Assembly (NCBI GenBank): GCA_012513225.1
Contig: JAAZCQ010000037.1
Location: forward strand, 124,001 to 188,000
Length of the DNA: 64,000 nucleotides
DNA from: Erysipelotrichaceae bacterium
GTDB lineage: Bacteria > Bacillota_I > Bacilli_A > Erysipelotrichales > Erysipelotrichaceae
Direction of reading: 5' to 3'
Shown here: positions 37,589-46,392 of the stretch, one piece after another
Numbering within the stretch: position 1 is the stretch's first letter
Layout: each line of letters begins with the position of its first letter
The notes under the pieces: generated by a model
The model's database searches: none
What the model saw: the letters and a program-made list of their open reading frames with translations, nothing else
Told to the model about the DNA's origin: nothing
Translations under genes and position numbers: made by a program

Positions 37589-38923
37589 ATGATAAAGTTA
37601 TATAATTCAAAAAGTTTAAAGTTGGAAGAATTCAAAAGTATTAAACCAAATGAGGTAAGTATGTATGTGTGTGGACCAACAGTCTATAATCATGCACATA
37701 TAGGTAATGCAAGGCCAATAATTGTCTTTGATACGCTTAGACGCTTTTTTGAGGCAGAAGGATATAAGGTTAAATTTGTTTCAAACTACACAGATGTAGA
37801 TGATAAAATAATAAAAAAAGCATTAGAAGAAAATATAAGTGAAGCTGATGTTTCTTTACGCTATATTCAAGCATATGAAAAAGTTAGAGAAGAACTAAAC
37901 ACACTAGAACTTGATGCAAAGCCAAAAGTCACAGATACAATTGATGAAATAATAGAATTTATAGATAAAATGGTTAAAAGTGGTAATGCATATGAAGTTG
38001 ATGGAGATGTCTATTTTAGAGTTAATAGTATTGAAGATTATGGATCTATTAGTAATCAAAGTCTTGATGATCTTCAAGCAGGAGCACGAATAGAAGAAAA
38101 TGATAAGAAAGAATCTCCTTTTGATTTTACATTATGGAAAAAAACAAAAGAGGGGATTATGTGGGATTCACCTTGGGGAAAAGGAAGACCAGGTTGGCAT
38201 ACTGAATGTGTTGTAATGATTGAAGATAATTTTGATGGAATGATTGATATACATGGAGGAGGTGTAGATCTAAAATTCCCACATCATGAAAATGAAGCTG
38301 CACAAAATATGGCAGTAAATCATAATCATATTGCAAATTATTGGATTCATAATGCAATGATAAATATAGATGGAAATAAGATGAGTAAATCTTTAGGAAA
38401 TGTAACATGGGCGATTGATGTTATAAATAAACTTGGCTCAAATTTGACTAGATGGTTTATCTTATCTGTACATTATAGAAAAGAATTAAACTTTACTGAT
38501 GAAGCTATAGAAACAGCAAAAAAAGAGTTAGATAAAATTTTATTAGCTTTAAAAAATGCTAGAATTAAACTTTCATTAAATAATGTATCTTTAACTAATG
38601 AAAAAGATGAAGAGAGCTATAAAAATTTTTTAAATGAATTATCAGATGATTTAAATACACCTAATGCTTATAGTGTTATTTATGATACTGTAAAAAAATT
38701 AAATAATTCAACAAGATTAAAGGAGTTAGATTATAATACGATTGGTAAATTAATAAATAGCATTGAGTCAATGTTGTATGTTTTAGGTATTAGATATAAT
38801 AAATATGACTTATCAATAGAAGAAAAAGAATTATTTAATAAATGGAATCAAGCAAAGAGCAATAAAGATTTTGAAACTGCAGATAAATATAGAGAGAAAT
38901 TAATAGAGAAGGAATTAATTTAA
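37589..38923 (+). CDS. cysS: Cysteinyl-tRNA synthetase
   Basis: Class I synthetase, 444 residues. The Cys/zinc-binding start and HIGH motif are in MYVCGPTVYNHAHIGNARP; zinc ligands also include the Cys of WHTECVVM and HHENE; KMSKSLGN is the KMSKS loop. Length is slightly below the usual 460-470. AGAAGGAGAAAG precedes the ATG. Regulated by the T-box before it. Stop overlaps the mrnC start. Confidence 0.97.
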   Translation: MIKLYNSKSLKLEEFKSIKPNEVSMYVCGPTVYNHAHIGNARPIIVFDTLRRFFEAEGYKVKFVSNYTDVDDKIIKKALEENISEADVSLRYIQAYEKVREELNTLELDAKPKVTDTIDEIIEFIDKMVKSGNAYEVDGDVYFRVNSIEDYGSISNQSLDDLQAGARIEENDKKESPFDFTLWKKTKEGIMWDSPWGKGRPGWHTECVVMIEDNFDGMIDIHGGGVDLKFPHHENEAAQNMAVNHNHIANYWIHNAMINIDGNKMSKSLGNVTWAIDVINKLGSNLTRWFILSVHYRKELNFTDEAIETAKKELDKILLALKNARIKLSLNNVSLTNEKDEESYKNFLNELSDDLNTPNAYSVIYDTVKKLNNSTRLKELDYNTIGKLINSIESMLYVLGIRYNKYDLSIEEKELFNKWNQAKSNKDFETADKYREKLIEKELI

Positions 38924-39306
38924 TGAACAGTAATGAAATGAGTGGAGGTACTTTAGCATATTTAGGTGATGCAATTTGGTCATTTTTAGTAAGAGAATAT
39001 TTGATTTCAAAAGGTTTTCATAGACCAGATGACTTACAAAAAATGAGTGTTAAATATGTTAGTGCTAAAGCGCAGGCAGCAATTTTTATAAATTTACTAG
39101 AAAGTAGTTTTTTTACAAACGAAGAAATAGAAGTGTATAAAAGGGGGAGAAACTATAAGAGTGGTACTAGCCCCAAAAATACTGATATACAGATTTATAG
39201 GATTTCTACAGGCTTTGAAGCTCTTCTTGGGTATTGGCATATTGAAAAACAAGAAGAAAGAATAATACAATTATGGGAAAAGGTTAAAACCATGATGGAG
39301 GTCTAA
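38923..39306 (+). CDS. mrnC: Mini-ribonuclease III
   Basis: A 127-residue RNase III-like catalytic domain without the RNA-binding domain; LAYLGDAIWSFLVREYL carries the catalytic acid residues. In Bacillus it matures 23S rRNA ends. Its position between cysS and rlmB is conserved. Confidence 0.92.
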   Translation: MNSNEMSGGTLAYLGDAIWSFLVREYLISKGFHRPDDLQKMSVKYVSAKAQAAIFINLLESSFFTNEEIEVYKRGRNYKSGTSPKNTDIQIYRISTGFEALLGYWHIEKQEERIIQLWEKVKTMMEV

Positions 39307-39307
39307 T

Positions 39308-40033
39308 GTGGCACAATATGTCTATGGGAAAAACGTTGTAAAAAGATTATTAGAAGATAATTCAAAAGTATATGAAATATATATGAGTAGTGATGATGAA
39401 TCTATTATTAAATTAGTTAAAAAACAAAATATAAAAATTATAAAAACAGATAGAAAAAGATTAGATAAACTTTCTCAAAATAATAATCATCAAGGAATTA
39501 TCGCAAAAATTGATGAGTATAAAACTGTAGATTTAAAAGAAATAGTCAATAGTGTTCCTAAAGATGAATATGGATTAATTGTTGTATTAGATGAAATTGA
39601 AGATCCTCATAACCTAGGAGCAATATTAAGAAGTGTTGATTGTGTAGGTGCACATGGGGTAGTAATTAAAAAAAGCAATGCAGCACCTTTGACTCCAACA
39701 GTTGCAAAAGTTTCTATGGGAGCTATTAATACAGTAAAAGTATCTAGTGTTACTAATATTTCAATGACATTAAAAGCATTAAAAGAAATGGGTTATTGGG
39801 TGGTAGGTACAGATATTAGCAATGCACAAGACTATAGATCATTAAAATATGATACTAATATTGCATTAGTAATAGGAAATGAAGGAAGAGGAATATCTAC
39901 TTTGGTAAAGAAACAATGTGACTTTATGGTAAAGCTTCCAATGAAAGGAAAGATTTCATCTTTAAATGCTTCAGTAGCTACAGGTATTTTACTTTATGAA
40001 ATTTACAACAAACGTTTCCCATTAGGGGAGTGA
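39308..40033 (+). CDS. rlmB: 23S rRNA 2'-O-methyltransferase, SpoU/TrmH family
   Basis: The 241-residue protein has an N-terminal substrate-binding domain (YVYGKNVVKRLLED) and a SPOUT knot domain: EIEDPHNLGAILRSVDCVGAHGVV, GNEGRGIS and LPMKGKISSLNASVATGILLYE. Expected to methylate 23S rRNA G2251 (RlmB) or a tRNA guanosine. The start is GTG at 39308 behind GGAGGTC. It ends in TGA. Confidence 0.9.
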   Translation: MAQYVYGKNVVKRLLEDNSKVYEIYMSSDDESIIKLVKKQNIKIIKTDRKRLDKLSQNNNHQGIIAKIDEYKTVDLKEIVNSVPKDEYGLIVVLDEIEDPHNLGAILRSVDCVGAHGVVIKKSNAAPLTPTVAKVSMGAINTVKVSSVTNISMTLKALKEMGYWVVGTDISNAQDYRSLKYDTNIALVIGNEGRGISTLVKKQCDFMVKLPMKGKISSLNASVATGILLYEIYNKRFPLGE

Positions 40034-40038
40034 TTATT

Positions 40039-40641
40039 TTGCATAATGCATATGAATTGATTTACATGATTCATCAAAAAGATGAGTATGCATCAAATGA
40101 GCTATTTAATCAATATAGATTATTGATTAATAAACTTGTAAGTGATACCGTCTATTCTTATCCATCTTTATCTTTTTATAAGGAAGATATACAACAAGAG
40201 TCATATATTACATTAATGGAAACTACACAAACATATAGAGAAGATCAAAATGCGAATTTTAAAACCTTTTTATATGTGTGTGTACTAAGAAAAATTAAAT
40301 CAATGATTAGACATTATTTATGTCAAAAAAATATTTCTAATATTAATACATTATCTTTGGATAATTATATTAGCGAGGACAGTAATATTTATGCAGTTGA
40401 ACTGAGTGAAAATCCAGATAAATTAAGTGAACCTGAATTTAGATTTTATTATGATGAAGCAGTAAAAAAGGTTAATAAAAGATATGAAGAATTAAACGAT
40501 AATGATAAACTAATATTAGATTTAAGTTTAAGTAAGATTAGTTATCAAAATGCTTCAAAAATATTAAATTGTTCAATAAAAAAATATGATAACTTAGTTC
40601 AAAAAGTTAAAAGAAATATAAAAAACTCTGTATTTGAATAA
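40039..40641 (+). CDS. SigH-like sigma-70 family factor
   Basis: The 200-residue protein has a region 2 (SFYKEDIQQESYITLMETTQTYREDQNANFKTFLYV in shape like SigH DIVQEGMIGLYKSIRDF...SFKAFAELC) and a region 4 (LNDNDKLILDLSLSKISYQNASKILNCS) with the recognition helix. Position between rlmB and rpmG is where Bacillus has yacP-sigH; yacP is missing. The TTG at 40039 is chosen since AGGGGAG lies 8 bases before it; a GTG at 40030 overlaps that site. The sequence has drifted, so its promoter specificity and role (competence or stationary phase) are uncertain. Confidence 0.75.
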   Translation: MHNAYELIYMIHQKDEYASNELFNQYRLLINKLVSDTVYSYPSLSFYKEDIQQESYITLMETTQTYREDQNANFKTFLYVCVLRKIKSMIRHYLCQKNISNINTLSLDNYISEDSNIYAVELSENPDKLSEPEFRFYYDEAVKKVNKRYEELNDNDKLILDLSLSKISYQNASKILNCSIKKYDNLVQKVKRNIKNSVFE

Positions 40642-40712
40642 TTTGGAATTATTGACTATATATCATGTAATGTGTTAAAGTATTTAGGCAATGAAAAGGA
40701 GATGTTTTAATA

Positions 40713-40865
40713 ATGGCAAAGGATACAAAAGTAATATTAACATGTACCGAATGCTTATCACGTAACTATAATACTACTGAAAATAAAAGTAGCAGTAAAA
40801 GACTAGAATTAAATAAATTCTGTAAAAAATGTGGAAAACATACCTTGCATAAAGCGACTAAATAG
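40713..40865 (+). CDS. rpmG: 50S ribosomal protein L33
   Basis: The 50-residue protein has two Cys pairs for zinc: [11 protein letters not shown] and [11 protein letters not shown], the Cys-plus form of L33. AAAAGGAGATG precedes the ATG. The position before secE is conserved in Firmicutes. Confidence 0.95.
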   Translation: MAKDTKVILTCTECLSRNYNTTENKSSSKRLELNKFCKKCGKHTLHKATK

Positions 40866-40877
40866 GAGGACTATTTT

Positions 40878-41063
40878 ATGTTGAAATGGTTTAGTATAAG
40901 TGGAATTAGCAAAGAAGCTAAAAGAATTCGTTGGCCAAAGACAAAAGATTTAGTTTCTGATTCATCAGAAGTTATTATATTTACTTTAGCTTTTATGGCG
41001 TTTTTTACATTATGTGAATTTATAATTGCAGCTTTATTGAAACTTGCTGGAATAGGAGTATAA
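40878..41063 (+). CDS. secE: Preprotein translocase subunit SecE
   Basis: The 61-residue single-span SecE has the amphipathic helix EAKRIRWPKTKDLV before a membrane segment at about residues 32-55. It forms SecYEG with SecY and SecG. TAGGAGG precedes the ATG. Confidence 0.95.
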   Translation: MLKWFSISGISKEAKRIRWPKTKDLVSDSSEVIIFTLAFMAFFTLCEFIIAALLKLAGIGV

Positions 41064-41064
41064 A

Positions 41065-41643
41065 ATGAGTGAATATTTAACAAAAGCACAAGAAGAAACA
41101 GAAAAGCGCTGGTATGTTGTAAATACATATGCTGGGCATGAAAATAGAGTAAAAGAAAATCTAGAAAAGCGTGTTGAATCAATGGGGATTCAAGACTATT
41201 TATTTAGAATACTTGTTGCAGAGGAATCTGAGATTGAAATTAAAAATGGTAAACAAGTTGAAAAAATGAAAAATCTATTTCCTGGATACTTGTTTGTAGA
41301 AATGATAATGACTGATGATGCATGGTATGTTGTAAGAAATACACCTGGAGTAACTGGGTTTATTGGATCTTCTGGTGGTGGTGCAAAACCATTCCCTGTT
41401 TCTCCTGATGAGATTGAATCAATTTTAAGACGTATGGGTCAAAGTGATAAAAAGATTGTTGTTGACTTTACTATTGGAGATTCAGTTAAAATACTTACAG
41501 GGCCTTTTGCGGGTATGATTGGTAGAGTGGATAATATGAATGATCAAACTCAAGTAGCTTCTGTACTTACAATGTTATTTGGAAGAGAAACACCTACAGA
41601 TATTAGTTATAATGATTTATCAAAGGAAGAATTTGATGATTAA
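41065..41643 (+). CDS. nusG: Transcription antitermination/termination factor NusG
   Basis: The 192-residue protein has the NGN domain start KRWYVVNTYAGHENRVKENL, FPGYLFVEM and VRNTPGVTGFIG, then a KOW motif, VKILTGPFAGMIGRVDNM. It binds RNA polymerase and controls pausing. It follows secE after one base. A strong terminator follows, so here it is separated from rplK by more than 5 kb of other genes. Confidence 0.97.
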   Translation: MSEYLTKAQEETEKRWYVVNTYAGHENRVKENLEKRVESMGIQDYLFRILVAEESEIEIKNGKQVEKMKNLFPGYLFVEMIMTDDAWYVVRNTPGVTGFIGSSGGGAKPFPVSPDEIESILRRMGQSDKKIVVDFTIGDSVKILTGPFAGMIGRVDNMNDQTQVASVLTMLFGRETPTDISYNDLSKEEFDD

Positions 41644-41667
41644 GTTGCATTAATGCAACTTTTTTTA
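41642..41667 (+). terminator. Terminator after nusG
   Basis: AAGTTGCATTAATGCAACTT is a perfect inverted repeat followed by five or more T. Confidence 0.88.
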
Positions 41668-41731
41668 ATGAAATATATTTAAAAACGAATTATAAAATCA
41701 TATGTTAAAATAATAATATGGAGGTATAGAT

Positions 41732-42244
41732 ATGGAATCTAAATATTTGTTAATAAATAGATATAGCGAAATAATGTTTACTGATGAAAAAATAAAAGAA
41801 GATGATTTAGAGCTTATACTTCAAGCAGGTTTAAATGCACCTTCTGGTAGAAATAGTCAAGAGGGAAAAATTGTTGTAGTGCAGGATAAACAGCTAAGAG
41901 ATGAACTATCAGAAATGAACGCTGAAATATGGTCACGTCCAAAAAAAGATCCTTTCCATGGTGCACCAACAATATTACTTGTTTTAGTACCAAAATCTAA
42001 TTCAACAAAAGTTCAAGATGGAAGTGCGATTTTAACAATGTTACAGTGTCAAGCCTTTATTTTAGGAATAGGATCTCGTTGGATTAATCGATTAAAAGAA
42101 ATGATGGAAACAGATTATGGACAAGAGCTATTATCTAAATGGGGTTTAGAAGGATATGAAGGAATAGGAATTTGTGTATTAGGCTATCCAAAATTAAAAG
42201 GAAGAAAAAAGCAGATAAAAGAAAATAGAGTTATTAAAGCATAA
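41732..42244 (+). CDS. Nitroreductase-family protein
   Basis: The 170-residue protein fits the FMN-dependent nitroreductase fold: NRYSEIMFTDEKI with the start arginine/Ser cluster, AGLNAPSGRNSQEGKIVVVQ, and the C-terminal EGIGICVLGYPK. It likely reduces nitro compounds or quinones with NAD(P)H. GGAGGTA precedes the ATG. First of the genes that separate nusG and rplK. Confidence 0.82.
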   Translation: MESKYLLINRYSEIMFTDEKIKEDDLELILQAGLNAPSGRNSQEGKIVVVQDKQLRDELSEMNAEIWSRPKKDPFHGAPTILLVLVPKSNSTKVQDGSAILTMLQCQAFILGIGSRWINRLKEMMETDYGQELLSKWGLEGYEGIGICVLGYPKLKGRKKQIKENRVIKA

Positions 42245-42268
42245 AAGATTGGCTAGGCCAATCTTTTT
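42244..42268. terminator. Bidirectional terminator between nitroreductase and CPBP genes
   Basis: AAAGATTGGC pairs with GCCAATCTTT across TAG, with T on both strands. It serves the two converging genes. Confidence 0.8.
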
Positions 42269-43002
42269 ACTATTTCTAATAAAATTACTGCAGTTGTATT
42301 ATTTATAAAGTGTAATAAAACTGAAGCATAAATAGACTTGTGTTTATCATAAAATTTTGCGAAAAAATAACCTATGTTTAAATAAGATATAATAGAAATT
42401 GCATTGATCCAGTTACCTGATAAAATACTTGACATGACATGTAATAATCCAAATAACAATGTACTAATAATATAAGCTAAGTATTTATTTTTTTTATAAA
42501 TATTCCTAAATATTGTACCTCTAAATATAAATTCTTCTAAAATAGGTGCGACAATTATTGCCATAAATATATATGAATAAGGTGTATTAGATATTAGTTG
42601 TTCAAGAGCTTGTTGATTCTCTGCTGAAGATCCAATAAAGCTTAGTAATATATTAAAAACAATATTAAAAAAATAAATTATTACATAATATCTAAATGCA
42701 TCAAAAATAATAAAAGGCATTTTATTTTTAAAATTAATTAAATCCGATTTAAATATATTTTTTGAAATTATAAGTACAATTATCAAACTAAATAGTTGGC
42801 ATATAAAATTAATAGCGTCTATTGTACTTAAACTTGTATTAGGAAATATTTCTAAGAATATATAAGGAATTGATGAAATAATAAATAAATAGAAAATAAA
42901 ATAAAATATTAATATTGAAATAGTTTTACTTTTTGTATATTGACCCCATTTTAAGTTATTTTTACTAATTGAATTATTTTCTTTTAAAATTATATTATTC
43001 AT
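42253..43002 (-). CDS. CPBP-family intramembrane metalloprotease
   Basis: The 249-residue protein has about seven membrane segments and the CAAX protease/bacteriocin-processing motifs: EEFIFRGTIFRNI (motif 1, near residue 160), STLLFGLLHVMSS (motif 2 His), and HFINNTTAV (motif 3). Such proteins process prenylated or peptide substrates or give immunity to bacteriocins; no bacteriocin gene is nearby. The ribosome binding site before 43002 is weak. It runs opposite to the neighbours. Confidence 0.85.
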   Translation of the reverse strand: MNNIILKENNSISKNNLKWGQYTKSKTISILIFYFIFYLFIISSIPYIFLEIFPNTSLSTIDAINFICQLFSLIIVLIISKNIFKSDLINFKNKMPFIIFDAFRYYVIIYFFNIVFNILLSFIGSSAENQQALEQLISNTPYSYIFMAIIVAPILEEFIFRGTIFRNIYKKNKYLAYIISTLLFGLLHVMSSILSGNWINAISIISYLNIGYFFAKFYDKHKSIYASVLLHFINNTTAVILLEIVKRLA

Positions 43003-43070
43003 TATATATCTTCACTTTCACAATTAATTGTAATGAACATTATAAAAAGAGTCAAAAAATTAATATTTAT

Positions 43071-43099
43071 TTTACATACAAATCAATTGAATCTATAAT
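43071..43099 (+). promoter_or_regulatory. Promoter of the SDR-amidohydrolase-ddh operon
   Basis: TTTACA (43071-43076), 17 bases, TATAAT (43094-43099); the SDR gene ATG is 21 bases further on behind AAAGGAAG. Confidence 0.6.
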
Positions 43100-43119
43100 G
43101 TTAAAAAGGAAGAATTTAT

Positions 43120-43860
43120 ATGAAATATATTGTCACTGGGTGTAGTAATGGTATTGGAAGATGTATTTGTTTAACTCTTTTAAAGAATAACCATGAAGTT
43201 TATGGAATAGACATTGATAAAAAGGGTAAAGATTTAGAAGATATAAATGAAAAATTCCATTTTTATAGGGTTGATATAGGTGATAAAAAAGAGTTAGACT
43301 TATTTTTAAAAAATGTTGAATATATAAGATTTGATGGAATCATAAATAATGCTGGATTTAACAGTGAGGGATTAGATAGTTGTTCTTATGATGAGTTTAA
43401 CTATGCACTGAAAGTAGGTTTAAGTGCACCTTTTTATTTAGTTAAATCTTTAAGATATAATTTAAATAAAGATGCTAGTATTGTAAATATTGCTTCAACA
43501 AGAGCATTGATGTCACAAAAAAATAATGAAAGCTATGCGACTGTAAAAGGTGGTATACTAGCGTTAACTCATGCGATGGCCATGACTCTTAGAAATAAGG
43601 CAAGAGTCAATAGCATTAGTCCTGGTTGGATAGATGTTTCAAATTATAACGAAAGTAAAAAAATTGAAATATCTAACAATGATATGCTTCAACATCCTGT
43701 TGGAAGAGTTGGGAAACCTGAAGATATTGCAGAAATGGTTTTATTCATGTGTAGTGACAAAGGGTCATTTATAAATGGGGAAAATATTGTAATAGATGGT
43801 GGTATGAGTAAGCAAATGATTTATCATAATGATGATTATTGGAAATATAAAGGAGAATAG
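43120..43860 (+). CDS. Short-chain dehydrogenase/reductase
   Basis: The 246-residue protein has the NAD(P) loop TGCSNGIGRCICLTLL (residues 6-21), the NNAG motif (INNAGFNSEG), the catalytic Ser region NIASTRALMSQ, YATVKGG with Tyr and Lys, and SPGWIDVSNY. The substrate is unknown. AAAGGAAG precedes the ATG. Four bases after its stop the M20 amidohydrolase begins, so they are co-transcribed. Confidence 0.88.
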   Translation: MKYIVTGCSNGIGRCICLTLLKNNHEVYGIDIDKKGKDLEDINEKFHFYRVDIGDKKELDLFLKNVEYIRFDGIINNAGFNSEGLDSCSYDEFNYALKVGLSAPFYLVKSLRYNLNKDASIVNIASTRALMSQKNNESYATVKGGILALTHAMAMTLRNKARVNSISPGWIDVSNYNESKKIEISNNDMLQHPVGRVGKPEDIAEMVLFMCSDKGSFINGENIVIDGGMSKQMIYHNDDYWKYKGE

Positions 43861-43864
43861 TAAA

Positions 43865-45250
43865 ATGGAAGACTTAAAAAAATTACAAGATGAATTATGG
43901 GAGTATGCTGAATTAGGCTTTAAAGAACATAAATCAGCAAAAGCTATGTGTGACTTTTTGGAAAATAAAGGATTTAAAGTTAATCGATCTATATGTAATA
44001 TGGAAACAGCATTTGATGCGGTTTATGGAGATAAGGGCCCAGTTATTGCAATTCTTGCAGAGTATGATGCTTTAGATGGACTTAGTCAAGAGGCGGATGT
44101 TGCAGAGTATAAACCATTAACTGATTCAACTACTGGACAAGGTTGTGGACACCATTTACTTGGAGTTGGAGCTATTAGCGCATTTCTTGATTTAAAGAAA
44201 ATGATTGATGAAGAAAATCTTGATGCAACTATTAAATTAGTGGGATGTCCTGCAGAAGAAGCAGGAAGTGGTAAAGCTTATCTTGCAAGAGATGGTTATT
44301 TTGATGATGTAGATATTGCACTAACATGGCATCCAAGTAATATAAGTAGTGTAACTAGTGGATCTCATCAAGCTTGTATACAATGTTATTTTAGATTTCA
44401 TGGTGTTTCTAGTCATGCTGCTGGTTCTCCAGAGCTTGGTAGAAGTGCTTTGGATAGTGTTGAATTAATGAATGTAGGAGTAAATTATTTAAGAGAACAT
44501 ATGAGTAGTGATGAAAGAGTTCACTATGCAATTACTAATACAGGTGGATCTGCACCAAATGTAGTTCAAGCTGAAGCTGAAGTAAGATACTTTGTAAGAA
44601 GTACAACAGGTCCTAAAGTAAAGAAGCTTTATGATAGAGTTTGTAATATTGCTAGAGGTTCTGCACTAATGAATGAAACAGAAGTTGATATTATATTTGA
44701 TGAAGGATTAGTTAATGTAATTCCTAACTTTACACTTGAAGATGTATTAAGAGATTCATTTCTTAAATTAGATGTTCCAAAGTATACAGAAGAAGAAAGA
44801 GAATATGCTAAAAAGTTTAAGGAAACATATGATATAAAAATTGTTTTAAATAATATTGATGATACAGTAAAAGATAAAGAAAGATTAAAAAACAATATTC
44901 TTGAAAGTGAGTTAAACGATTACTTTGTTGATAAAGAACATACTAATGTATGTCATATGGGATCAACTGATGTTGGAGATGTTAGTTGGGTAGTGCCTAC
45001 TGCACAAGTAAATGTAAATTGCTATAGCTATGGTGCTGGTGGTCATAGTTGGCAATGGGTTGCTCAAGGCAAATCAAGTATAGCTACTAAAGGTGCTATT
45101 CATGCAGGTAAAATTCTTGCAGATTCAGCACTGACATTAATTAAAAATCCTGAATTAATAGAAAAAGCAAAAAAAGAATTACAAGAAAGACTTGGCGATG
45201 ATAAATATGAATGCTTAATTCCAAAAGATGTTTTACCGCATGTATATTAG
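43865..45250 (+). CDS. M20-family amidohydrolase (AbgB-like)
   Basis: The 461-residue protein fits the M20D peptidases: AILAEYDALDGLSQ, QGCGHHLLGVGAISA with metal ligands, VGCPAEEAGSGKAYLARDG with the catalytic Glu, and FHGVSSHAAGSPELGRSALD in the dimer domain. AbgB cleaves p-aminobenzoyl-glutamate; other members remove acyl groups from amino acids. Here it is followed by ddh, so an N-acyl-diaminopimelate or wall-peptide substrate is a fair guess. ATG 43865 follows AAAGGAGAATAG. Confidence 0.82.
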   Translation: MEDLKKLQDELWEYAELGFKEHKSAKAMCDFLENKGFKVNRSICNMETAFDAVYGDKGPVIAILAEYDALDGLSQEADVAEYKPLTDSTTGQGCGHHLLGVGAISAFLDLKKMIDEENLDATIKLVGCPAEEAGSGKAYLARDGYFDDVDIALTWHPSNISSVTSGSHQACIQCYFRFHGVSSHAAGSPELGRSALDSVELMNVGVNYLREHMSSDERVHYAITNTGGSAPNVVQAEAEVRYFVRSTTGPKVKKLYDRVCNIARGSALMNETEVDIIFDEGLVNVIPNFTLEDVLRDSFLKLDVPKYTEEEREYAKKFKETYDIKIVLNNIDDTVKDKERLKNNILESELNDYFVDKEHTNVCHMGSTDVGDVSWVVPTAQVNVNCYSYGAGGHSWQWVAQGKSSIATKGAIHAGKILADSALTLIKNPELIEKAKKELQERLGDDKYECLIPKDVLPHVY

Positions 45251-45259
45251 GATAAAGTT

Positions 45260-46234
45260 ATGAGTATAAAAGTTGGTATTGTTGGATATGGTAATTTAGG
45301 AAAAGGTGTAGAGACTGCTGTTTTAAAGAATAAAGATATAAAACTTATAGGAATATTTTCTAGAAGAGAACCAAAGGATATTCAAAGTATATTTGGAAAA
45401 GTTCTTCCTTATTCAACAATTGAAGATTATATTGGAAAAATAGATGTAATGATATTATGTGGAGGCTCTGCAACAGATATCTTAATTCAAGGACCGTATA
45501 TAGCTTCAATGTTTAATACAGTAGATGCATTTGATACACATGCTAAAATTAGTGATTACATGCAGACCTTAGAAAATATCTGTAAAGAGTCAAATACATT
45601 AAGTATGGTATCAACAGGTTGGGATCCAGGGCTATTTTCATATGTTAGAGTGTTAAGTGATGCTATTTTACCCGATGGAATGTCTCATACATTTTGGGGT
45701 AAAGGAGTTAGTCAGGGACACTCAGATGCAATAAGACGTATAGAAGGAGTAGTTGATGCTAGGCAATATACAGTTCCTAATGAAGAAGTAAAAACTAAAA
45801 TTAGAAATGGCGAACAATTAAATATATCTACTTATGATAAACATAGTAGATTATGTTATGTGGTTGTTGAAGATAATGCAGATAAATTACTTATTGAAAA
45901 AGAAATAAAAGAAATGCCAAATTATTTTAGTGATTATGAAACTACTGTTAAATTTGTAGATTTAGAAACATTAAGGAAAAAACATAATAAACTTCCTCAT
46001 GGTGGTAATGTAATTAGACTTGGAAAAACAAGTGAAGATAATAAAGATGTAGTTGAATTTAGTTTAAAATTAGATTCAAATCCAGAATTTACAGGTAGTG
46101 TTATGGTTGCTTGTGCTAGAGCGGTGTATAGATTAAGTAAAGAAAATAAAAAAGGCTCGATTACAATGATGGATGTACCTTTAACTTATTTTATTGATAA
46201 AGATAGAAAAGAAATAATAAAAGAATATATGTAA
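45260..46234 (+). CDS. ddh: meso-Diaminopimelate D-dehydrogenase
   Basis: The 324-residue protein matches NADP-dependent Ddh: VGIVGYGNLGKGVETAV at the start, IFSRREP, VDAFDTHAKI, and VSTGWDPGLFSYVRVL, which is a hallmark of the family, then GKGVSQGHSDAIRRIEGV. The enzyme interconverts tetrahydrodipicolinate and meso-DAP in one step, for lysine and peptidoglycan. It shows that the wall has DAP or lysine made from it. It lies 9 bases after the amidohydrolase gene. Confidence 0.93.
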   Translation: MSIKVGIVGYGNLGKGVETAVLKNKDIKLIGIFSRREPKDIQSIFGKVLPYSTIEDYIGKIDVMILCGGSATDILIQGPYIASMFNTVDAFDTHAKISDYMQTLENICKESNTLSMVSTGWDPGLFSYVRVLSDAILPDGMSHTFWGKGVSQGHSDAIRRIEGVVDARQYTVPNEEVKTKIRNGEQLNISTYDKHSRLCYVVVEDNADKLLIEKEIKEMPNYFSDYETTVKFVDLETLRKKHNKLPHGGNVIRLGKTSEDNKDVVEFSLKLDSNPEFTGSVMVACARAVYRLSKENKKGSITMMDVPLTYFIDKDRKEIIKEYM

Positions 46235-46252
46235 ATGATTTAGATTTAAATG

Positions 46253-46287
46253 AAACCTGTTTGCAGAAAAATGTAGACAGGTTTTTA
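46253..46287 (+). terminator. Terminator after ddh
   Basis: AAACCTGT (46253-46260) pairs with ACAGGTTT (46277-46284), followed by T. Confidence 0.75.
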
Positions 46288-46392
46288 TATAAAAATAAAT
46301 GTTACGATAAGTAACAATAAAGTGATAGAAAGTTTCTTGATGATACCTAGTGTAATAGTTAATATTTACTTACAAAGTAAAGGAGATACATC

